Below are positions 1-4,426 of a DNA stretch of 5,695 bases, piece by piece; within the stretch, counting starts at the first letter, position 1, and each line of letters opens with the position of its first letter. Where the stretch lies: contig JBGOTP010000330.1 in NCBI GenBank assembly GCA_041476545.1, positions 1 to 5,695 of the forward strand, given 5' to 3'. Origin of the DNA: JBGOTP01 sp041476545. GTDB taxonomy: Bacteria; Acidobacteriota; Vicinamibacteria; Vicinamibacterales; CAVVIG01. The notes beneath the pieces are model-generated. The model saw only the letters and a program-made list of their open reading frames with translations, ran no database searches and was not told where the DNA came from. The position numbers were made by a program, and so were the translations under genes.

Positions 1-203
1 CAATCCTGCAAGGCGCGACCGTCGCCGAACGCCGCCTTGAATTGAGGCTCCAGCGCCCCGATGTCGAGCAGCGTTTCGTTGACGTCGCAGACGATGATGC
101 GAGGCATGCGAGTGTTCCCCTGAGCGGCCAGACCGCGAGCGATGCCCAGGACGGATGCGCCCATGGCAAGCGAGGAGTGGAGAAAGACCCGGCGCGACGT
201 CAC
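1..203 (-). CDS. Haloacid dehalogenase type II-like protein with twin-arginine signal (C-terminus cut by window edge)
   Basis: Sixty-seven residues are visible, reading leftward from a GTG at 203-201; the rest lies outside the window. Residues 3-8 read SRRVFL, a twin-arginine motif, followed by a moderately hydrophobic stretch (about residues 9-27) ending in GLAAQ, so export of the folded protein by Tat is predicted. The mature part begins MPRIIVCDVNETLLD; Asp40 within DVNET is the expected HAD nucleophile, and the following GALEPQFKAAFGDG resembles the start of the type II haloacid dehalogenase family (hydrolysis of L-2-haloacids or related phosphatase chemistry; true substrate unknown). The GTG overlaps the stop of the upstream redoxin gene as GTGA, indicating translational coupling in an operon. 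The GTG has no convincing Shine-Dalgarno of its own. An internal ATG at 107-105 would give a cytosolic form starting right at the HAD domain. Family assignment is firm for the HAD fold, less so for the dehalogenase activity. Confidence 0.85.
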   Translation of the reverse strand, partial: MTSRRVFLHSSLAMGASVLGIARGLAAQGNTRMPRIIVCDVNETLLDIGALEPQFKAAFGDGRALQD

Positions 204-1285
204 GGCTTCGCGCGTTCCCGGTCCAATGGCCGCAGCGTGACGCTCCACGAAAGAGGGACCGACTGCGGGGTGAAACACACCTTGTCGTCGCACGCCTGGT
301 AGTTGAGTACTCCGTTGATCGTCACGGCAGACGCGTCTTTCAGAGCGGCCTGCCCCTGCGCCGACGCGTCGATCATCACATCCTGAACAATCCGGAACGG
401 GCGCTGAAACACCTGAACGTGTTCGTTCAGCGGCTTGAAGGTGTAATTCTCGGCCTGAGGATACTGCGCATCCCGGACGACCACGCCGGATTGAGGCTGG
501 ATCGACAAGGCGATGGGTTTGTAGCCCGTGACGCCCGGCGCGTACACGTGAACACCCGCGGCGGGCCGCACGTCCAGCACGAGAGAGAAGTGCGTCCCGG
601 CGGCCACCGTTGAATCGGTGGCGAAGGATGTGATCTCGATCTGCGGAGACGATACCTTCGTGGCCAGTACATCAATGTTGTTGCCGAGCCGCGCGAGCAT
701 GCTGCCGACGGTCGTGCGTTCCTGGTACGCCTGTTCAAAGAAGCGTGACGTGACGACGCCCTGCTGATTCACGACGAATGTCCCGGGAAACGGGATGCCG
801 TACGATTGCTGATTGCTCTCGGCAACCGTGGTGTTGAAGATCCCGTACTTCTTGATCGTCGCGGAGCCAGGATCGGACAGCAGGGGGAACGTAATGCCGC
901 GGCGTTTCGAGAAGTCGGCCAGCACCGGCACGGAGTCGTAGCTGACAGCGGCGACGCCGATGCCGTTCTTCTTGAGATCGGCCGTTCGCATCTGTAACTC
1001 CGCGAGTTGCGTCTTGCAGTACGGACACCAGTCCGCCGACCGGTAGAAGACGAGCATCAGGCCCTTGGGGCCCATCAAGGACGCCAGCGTGCGCGATTGG
1101 CCCTGCTGATCGATGAGCGTGAAGTCGGGGATACGACTGCCGACTTGCGGACCGAGTTTCTGAATGTCGGGGAGCGCGGGCTGCGGTGCCGCTTGTTGCG
1201 GCGTCGCGAGGGCGACAACGCCCAACCCGGCGCAGACGAGGGCCGTGGCAACGGCCGTCCGCCTCCATTTCGTAGTCCTGCTCAT
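200..1285 (-). CDS. Exported redoxin (AhpC/TSA-like) fused to a DsbD N-terminal-type domain
   Basis: The protein has 361 residues. The ATG at 1285-1283 is chosen because AGGAG lies 5 bases upstream and an N-terminal signal peptide follows directly (basic residues at 4-9, hydrophobic core about 11-27, likely cleavage after the ALA or QQA near 27-32). In-frame upstream codons to 1474 have neither. Residues about 45-205 form a peroxiredoxin-like/thioredoxin-fold domain with VFYRSADWCPYC, so the redox pair is Cys87 and Cys90, and a probable cis-Pro at 167 in PFPGTF. Residues about 215-355 resemble the N-terminal immunoglobulin-like domain of DsbD, ending in YQACDDKVCFTP with Cys332 and Cys337, the pair that in DsbD passes electrons to periplasmic partners. 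The membrane part of DsbD is absent. A periplasmic thiol reductase or peroxidase-like role is inferred, with reductant and partner unknown. It is the first gene of an operon with the HAD gene (4-base overlap) and divergent from another thioredoxin-fold gene at 1810. Confidence 0.9.
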   Translation of the reverse strand: MSRTTKWRRTAVATALVCAGLGVVALATPQQAAPQPALPDIQKLGPQVGSRIPDFTLIDQQGQSRTLASLMGPKGLMLVFYRSADWCPYCKTQLAELQMRTADLKKNGIGVAAVSYDSVPVLADFSKRRGITFPLLSDPGSATIKKYGIFNTTVAESNQQSYGIPFPGTFVVNQQGVVTSRFFEQAYQERTTVGSMLARLGNNIDVLATKVSSPQIEITSFATDSTVAAGTHFSLVLDVRPAAGVHVYAPGVTGYKPIALSIQPQSGVVVRDAQYPQAENYTFKPLNEHVQVFQRPFRIVQDVMIDASAQGQAALKDASAVTINGVLNYQACDDKVCFTPQSVPLSWSVTLRPLDRERAKP

Positions 1286-1290
1286 CCTGT

Positions 1291-1295
1291 CTCCT
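1291..1295 (-). promoter_or_regulatory. Ribosome binding site of the redoxin gene
   Basis: AGGAG read on the minus strand, 5 bases before the ATG at 1285-1283. It decides the start against longer in-frame readings that begin as far up as 1474. Confidence 0.8.
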
Positions 1296-1325
1296 CTGCC
1301 GGGTCCCGACACACGGCCCGCAGGC

Positions 1326-1331
1326 ATCCTA
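1326..1331 (-). promoter_or_regulatory. Possible -10 element for the redoxin operon
   Basis: TAGGAT on the minus strand, which would give a leader of roughly 30-35 bases before the ATG at 1285. No good -35 hexamer is visible about 17 bases upstream, where the AT-rich palindrome GGAATATTCC (1347-1356) sits instead, so this is a weak guess. An activator or alternative sigma factor binding at the palindrome is an equally open possibility. Confidence 0.3.
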
Positions 1332-1361
1332 ACACCTCCGTCACTCGGAATATTCCCTGCG

Positions 1362-1442
1362 ACCCCAGCCTTTCCGGGGTGGTGGGTCACTGTGCCGTGG
1401 CGGGAGGGCCCGCCCGACGAGGGCCCCGGACGGGCGCTCGGT
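1362..1442. other. Cluster of GC-rich potential hairpins
   Basis: ACCCC (1362-1366) pairs perfectly with GGGGT (1376-1380) over a 9-base loop. At 1399-1414 lies a 16-base near-palindrome, CGGGAGGGCCCGCCCG, with a single mismatch, followed by a further GCCC/GGGC pairing near 1422-1434. No riboswitch or known RNA family is recognised. The cluster lies upstream of the -10 candidate for the redoxin gene, so it would act as DNA, as part of a longer leader, or not at all. Confidence 0.35.
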
Positions 1443-1446
1443 TCGC

Positions 1447-1486
1447 GCTGGCGGACGAGACAACTCGGGGCCACGCCGCGTCGAAT
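1447..1486 (-). repeat. Left arm of 40-base imperfect inverted repeat
   Basis: Read on the minus strand, this arm matches 1668-1707 at 34 of 40 positions without gaps, including an exact 14-base core CCGAGTTGTCTCGT. A further weaker match lies inward: GCACGCATTTTA on the minus strand at 1517-1506 against GCGCGCATTTTT at 1647-1658 (10 of 12), with the spacing to the arm differing by 10 bases. The arm points toward the redoxin gene, 162 bases from its start codon. Confidence 0.8.
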
Positions 1487-1667
1487 TCACGCGATCAGGT
1501 GTCGATAAAATGCGTGCGGGCGGCGCGCTGGCCGCGTCGATCGTCGCATGTCACCCCACCGTTTGAATGACCACAGGCGTGCCTAGTTCCGAACACTGGC
1601 CGTCGGACTGGCTGAATCGACGCGGGGATCGTCAGCTCAGGCCGGCGCGCGCATTTTTCCGCGCGAC

Positions 1668-1707
1668 ATTCGTGGCGGCGAGGCGCCGAGTTGTCTCGTT
1701 CGCCGGC
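1668..1707 (+). repeat. Right arm of 40-base imperfect inverted repeat
   Basis: The partner of 1447-1486 (34 of 40 identical in inverted orientation, arms separated by 181 bases). It points toward the thioredoxin gene, 103 bases from its start. Possible meanings are a duplicated control site serving both divergent genes, the ends of a small non-autonomous mobile element about 261 bases long, or two copies of a dispersed genomic repeat. The window cannot separate these. Confidence 0.8.
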
Positions 1708-1762
1708 AGCAGGAAAACTGACCGCTACCTGCCGCGACCCGCTGCTCGTCCCGTTTCCCATG

Positions 1763-1771
1763 TGGTACATT
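1763..1771 (+). promoter_or_regulatory. Possible extended -10 element for the thioredoxin gene
   Basis: TGGTACATT contains an extended -10 (TGn followed by TACATT) about 38 bases before the ATG at 1810, giving a leader near 30 bases. No clear -35 element is seen. A second AT-rich candidate, GATAAT at 1789-1794, is too close to the Shine-Dalgarno to be attractive. Confidence 0.35.
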
Positions 1772-1798
1772 GGGCCGGCACCGCGCGAGATAATTTAC

Positions 1799-1803
1799 GG
1801 AGG
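1799..1803 (+). promoter_or_regulatory. Ribosome binding site of the thioredoxin gene
   Basis: GGAGG, extended to GGAGGAAG, lies 6 bases before the ATG at 1810. It fixes this start over an in-frame ATG 81 codons upstream at 1567 that has no Shine-Dalgarno. Confidence 0.85.
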
Positions 1804-1809
1804 AAGAGA

Positions 1810-2784
1810 ATGAGCCAACGTATTTCCGTCCTCGCGCTCGTCGCCGTGCTGACCGGCGTCCCCGCTGCGGTTTACTCAGTCGCCGGACAGAACACCGACG
1901 GCGACATCGTGGCAGCGGTCCGCGCCGCGATCGCCGCGAAGGATCTCGCCCGTGGAAACACCCTCGTCGGCCAATTTCGATCGGCGCATGGCGTGACGCC
2001 CGAGGTTCTTGAAGCGCTGTCATGGCTGGGCCGAGGCGCGCTGGCCGTGAAGGATCTCGACAAGGCGGAAGCGTGGGCGACCGAAACGCACACGCTCACG
2101 ATCGCGGCTCTCAAGAGCCGCAAGCTCGACGAGGATGCGCATCTGCAAACCGCGCTTGGCGCGGCCATCGAAACCGAAGCGCTCGTGCGCGTTGAACGCG
2201 GTGCGCGGTCGGAGGCGGTGTACTTCCTTCGACAGGCGATCGAGACGTACCGCAACACGGCGATTCACAAGCGCCTCGCAAAAGACCTGAATCTGCTCAG
2301 TCTCGAGGGGCAGCCGGCTCTGCGGCTCGAGGTCACCGAGTATCTGGACCGCCCGGTGCCGACATTCGCCGCACTCAAGGGAAAGGTGGTGCTGCTGTTC
2401 TTCTGGGCGCACTGGTGCTCGGACTGCAAGGCGGAGTCGCCCATTATCGCGAAGCTGCTCGACAAGTACCGCTCGCAGGGCCTGGTCGTCGTGGCGCCCA
2501 CTCAGCGTTTCGGATACACCGCGACCAACCAGTCGCCATCCTCCGCCGAGGAGTTGCGCTACATCGTGCAGGTGCGCGACACGTACTACAGTTTTCTCCG
2601 CAACCAGCCGGTCCCGGTGAGCGAGGCGAATCACCGGAACTATGGCGTCTCTTCAACGCCGACCCTGGTGCTCGTGGATCGAGACGGCCTCGTGCGCCTG
2701 TATCATCCGGGACAGATGACCGAAGCCGAACTCGAGACCGCCATCGTCCGGCTGCTCCCGGCGGCTAGAAGCGCGCGCCCGTAG
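1810..2784 (+). CDS. Secreted helical-repeat protein with TlpA-like thioredoxin domain
   Basis: The protein has 324 residues. Residues 1-26 form a signal peptide (hydrophobic core about 6-22, likely cleavage near VAG-Q at 26). Residues about 30-165 are Ala-rich and helical with TPR-like spacing (DLDKAEAWATETHTL at 82-96; EAVYFLRQAIETYRNT at 135-150), although no exact TPR consensus is claimed. Residues about 180-318 form a thioredoxin domain of the TlpA/ResA kind: KVVLLFFWAHWCSDC gives the Cys203-Cys206 pair, an insertion about 230-275 is typical of TlpA-like proteins, and SSTPTLVLVD supplies cis-Pro284. The expected role is a periplasmic thiol-disulfide reductase acting on a protein partner, possibly docked through the helical part; the target is unknown. 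It is transcribed alone, divergently from the redoxin/DsbD-N gene, with a shared control region and a copy of the inverted repeat on each side. No sign of truncation. Confidence 0.88.
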   Translation: MSQRISVLALVAVLTGVPAAVYSVAGQNTDGDIVAAVRAAIAAKDLARGNTLVGQFRSAHGVTPEVLEALSWLGRGALAVKDLDKAEAWATETHTLTIAALKSRKLDEDAHLQTALGAAIETEALVRVERGARSEAVYFLRQAIETYRNTAIHKRLAKDLNLLSLEGQPALRLEVTEYLDRPVPTFAALKGKVVLLFFWAHWCSDCKAESPIIAKLLDKYRSQGLVVVAPTQRFGYTATNQSPSSAEELRYIVQVRDTYYSFLRNQPVPVSEANHRNYGVSSTPTLVLVDRDGLVRLYHPGQMTEAELETAIVRLLPAARSARP

Positions 2785-2868
2785 CTCCTCGCGCGGCGCG
2801 TGGGCCCGCTTGCGGCCCGCCCCGTTCTCTAGATGTGGCGTCCACGATTTCGGATAGGATGCATCGTG

Positions 2869-3042
2869 ATGCCGAGTCGACTTCCGACGGCGCTCATCGT
2901 GATCGCCACGTATGCGTGTGCGGGGGGGCGGCACGCCGACATCGCCGACGTCGCCGCCCGTCACCACCTCGGTCTGGACTGGCACGACGCGCAGACGACA
3001 GTGCCAGGTGACGTTTGCGCGGCAGATCCGCCGAGAAGGTGA
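2869..3042 (+). CDS. Doubtful small ORF, possible lipoprotein-like peptide
   Basis: Fifty-seven residues beginning MPSRLPTALIVIATYACAGG, which looks like a short signal sequence followed by Cys18. The lipobox is poor (Tyr-Ala before Cys, no Leu at -3). The remainder has no recognised domain. The Shine-Dalgarno is at best the AGGAT about 7 bases upstream. It could be a remnant of a decayed gene, a real small envelope peptide, or chance. It is listed because nothing else occupies the gap and the signal-like start is in the same strand sense as its neighbours. Confidence 0.22.
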   Translation: MPSRLPTALIVIATYACAGGRHADIADVAARHHLGLDWHDAQTTVPGDVCAADPPRR

Positions 3043-3081
3043 TCGAAGCAACAAGCAGAGCCATAGAACACGTCGAAGCGT

Positions 3082-3087
3082 TACAAT
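3082..3087 (+). promoter_or_regulatory. Possible -10 element for the CapA-like gene
   Basis: TACAAT is close to the TATAAT consensus and would place the transcript start about 17 bases before the GTG at 3111, leaving room for the Shine-Dalgarno at 3099-3104. No convincing -35 hexamer lies 16-18 bases upstream. If real, the gene is transcribed independently of the thioredoxin gene. Confidence 0.4.
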
Positions 3088-3098
3088 CCGCTCAGTAT

Positions 3099-3104
3099 GG
3101 AGAG
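3099..3104 (+). promoter_or_regulatory. Ribosome binding site of the CapA-like gene
   Basis: GGAGAG, 6 bases before the GTG at 3111. This favours the GTG, which is followed at once by a signal peptide, over the in-frame ATG at 3015 that adds 32 residues of non-signal sequence. Confidence 0.7.
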
Positions 3105-3110
3105 CATCCG

Positions 3111-4355
3111 GTGAACACGGTTCCGCAGTGGACGATCGGCGCCGTCGCGTTCGCCGCGGCCGTCACCGCCCTGGCGCAGACGCCGCCTGGGGGGCCTGGG
3201 GGCCCTCGAAGATTACCCGTCACGATCACGCTCACCGGACAGTCGATGATCCGCTCGGACCTCCGCTCGACGGCCCCAGCGGCGATGCCGCGCATGACGG
3301 CGCTGCTCAAAGGCGATGTCGTCTTCACGAACTTCGAGGGCGCCATCGCCGAGGCCGGGCAGTCGGTCGCCGGCAGCGGCCGCGGCTTCCTGGCCCCCGC
3401 TGCCGCGCTCGATGCGCTGCAGGCCATGGGCTTCAACCTGCTGGCGCTGTCGAACAACCACGCGTTCGATCTGAGCGCCACCGGGATTGAAAACACGCTC
3501 AGGGAAGCCGCGCGCCGGAACATCGTGCACGCTGGAACAGGACTGACGCTGGCAGAAGCATCCGCGCCGGGTTATCTGCGATTGCCTGGCATGACGGTCG
3601 CGCTCGTCGCCAGCGCATCAGGGCTGATTGCGGCCGGAGGACACGCGAGTGGAGGCGGGCCGGGCGTCAACGAATTGCGGATCATGGCCGGTGGAATGCT
3701 GAACGAAGCCAGCGCGGATCTCCCGCCCGGCTCACCCGCCAATGCGACGCACGCCGAAGACGCGCAGCGCATTCTGCAGAGTGTCCGCGACGCGAAGCGG
3801 CGCGTAGACCTGGTCATCGTCTACCAGCACAATCACGTGTTCGGGAACAAAGCGTTCTCGACGATCTTCTCGGAAGGGATGGACGAGCGGCTCGCGCCGA
3901 ACGAGTGGCTCAGGAAGTGGACGCACGCGGAAGTGGAGGCCGGAGCGGACATCGTGGTCATGCACGGTGCGCCGCTGCTCCACGGCGTCGAGATCTTCCG
4001 GGGCAAGCCGATCTTCTACGACCTCGGCAACTTCATCTACAACCTGCCGCCGGCGATCACGTACATCACCGAGCCGATGGCCTGGGAAAGCATCGTCGCC
4101 TCACTGGAGTATGCGGGAGGGAAGTTGACGAAGATTGCGCTCCGTCCCATCGCGCTCAACTATGTCGGCACCGGTCAGCCGGACATGGTCAGCCAGTACA
4201 CGAGCAACGAGTTCCTGCACACGCGCGGTCTGCCGGCTCCGGCCACAGGCGCCCCGGCGCGCTACATCCTGGAAAGAGTCGCCCTCCTGTCGAAACCGTT
4301 CGGCACGTCAATCGAGATCAAAGGCGACACCGCGCTGATCAACCTTCGCAATTGA
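3111..4355 (+). CDS. Secreted CapA-family (PGA_cap) metallophosphatase-like protein
   Basis: The protein has 414 residues with a GTG start. Residues 1-22 form a Sec signal peptide (cleavage likely after ALA at 20-22), followed by a Gly/Pro-rich linker (25-35). The domain covers about 36-350 and shows the order of motifs of the CapA/poly-gamma-glutamate synthesis family: LTGQSM (41-46), TNFEG (73-77), SNNHAFDLSATGIENTL (114-130), VYQHNH (237-242), GADIVVMHGAPLLHG (278-292) and GKPIFYDLGNFIYN (298-311). Family members adopt a calcineurin-like metallophosphatase fold; CapA itself takes part in poly-gamma-glutamate handling at the cell surface, but many environmental members have no known substrate. 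Two positions are unusual: Gln44 stands where most members have Asp (GD), and the HPH-like segment reads HGAP, losing one His. No capB/capC-like genes lie in the window, so capsule synthesis should not be assumed. It faces the PQQ dehydrogenase gene convergently, 71 bases away. Confidence 0.85.
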   Translation: MNTVPQWTIGAVAFAAAVTALAQTPPGGPGGPRRLPVTITLTGQSMIRSDLRSTAPAAMPRMTALLKGDVVFTNFEGAIAEAGQSVAGSGRGFLAPAAALDALQAMGFNLLALSNNHAFDLSATGIENTLREAARRNIVHAGTGLTLAEASAPGYLRLPGMTVALVASASGLIAAGGHASGGGPGVNELRIMAGGMLNEASADLPPGSPANATHAEDAQRILQSVRDAKRRVDLVIVYQHNHVFGNKAFSTIFSEGMDERLAPNEWLRKWTHAEVEAGADIVVMHGAPLLHGVEIFRGKPIFYDLGNFIYNLPPAITYITEPMAWESIVASLEYAGGKLTKIALRPIALNYVGTGQPDMVSQYTSNEFLHTRGLPAPATGAPARYILERVALLSKPFGTSIEIKGDTALINLRN

Positions 4356-4366
4356 GGCTGCGCCGA

Positions 4367-4390
4367 CCTGGTCGAAGGGCGGAAACCAGG
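4367..4390. terminator. Weak hairpin between convergent genes
   Basis: CCTGGT (4367-4372) pairs perfectly with ACCAGG (4385-4390) over a 12-base loop, 12 bases after the CapA-like stop. A second pairing, CCGGA (4391-4395) with TCCGG (4416-4420), follows. Neither has a T-run on either strand, so a bidirectional terminator is only suggested by position. Confidence 0.3.
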
Positions 4391-4426
4391 CCGGACCTGC
4401 ATAGTGACGGGGATTTCCGGCGATCG

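Larger units (their letters stand above)
1286..1809. other. Divergent control region between the redoxin and thioredoxin genes
   Basis: This 524-base stretch holds no convincing gene. From left to right: the minus-strand Shine-Dalgarno (1291-1295); a weak -10 candidate (1326-1331); a perfect palindrome GGAATATTCC (1347-1356); GC-rich potential hairpins (1362-1442); the left arm of a 40-base inverted repeat (1447-1486); 181 bases between the arms; the right arm (1668-1707); a weak plus-strand -10 candidate (1763-1771); and the plus-strand Shine-Dalgarno (1799-1803). ORFs crossing the region in several frames show no signal peptide, domain or ribosome binding site, and look like open frames expected in GC-rich DNA. 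Confidence 0.7.
2785..3110. other. Gap between the thioredoxin and CapA-like genes
   Basis: This 326-base gap begins with GC-rich sequence (2786-2825) in which GGGCC (2802-2806) can pair with GGCCC (2813-2817), but no T-run follows, so a factor-independent terminator is not supported. Next comes a doubtful small ORF (2869-3042). The gap ends with a -10 candidate and the Shine-Dalgarno of the CapA-like gene. No RNA gene or known regulatory RNA is recognised. Confidence 0.6.

Noticed and set aside
1376..1408. G-quadruplex candidate on the plus strand
   Set aside because: The G-tracts are separated by a loop of about 15 bases, so it does not meet a strict quadruplex pattern.
1286..1474. Redoxin start at 1474, adding 63 residues
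   Set aside because: The extension has no Shine-Dalgarno, is Pro/Gly/Arg-rich and would bury the signal peptide. The ATG at 1285 has AGGAG at correct spacing.
1511..1566. Short ORF starting MRAGGALAASIVA with a signal-like look
   Set aside because: Only 18 codons before a stop, with no Shine-Dalgarno; it lies between the repeat arms and is probably chance.
1495..1770. Minus-strand 91-residue ORF across the right repeat arm
   Set aside because: No domain, signal or ribosome binding site; it lies in the divergent control region and is Arg-rich as expected for a chance frame in GC-rich DNA.
1567..1809. Thioredoxin gene start at 1567, adding 81 residues
   Set aside because: The extension crosses the inverted repeat, has no Shine-Dalgarno and precedes a complete signal peptide whose own ATG has GGAGG.
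2802..2825. Terminator after the thioredoxin gene
   Set aside because: The stem is only 5 base pairs with a 7-base loop and no T-run follows.
3015..3110. CapA-like gene start at the ATG at 3015
   Set aside because: The added 32 residues are charged and not signal-like. The GTG at 3111 has GGAGAG 6 bases upstream and starts a Sec signal peptide.
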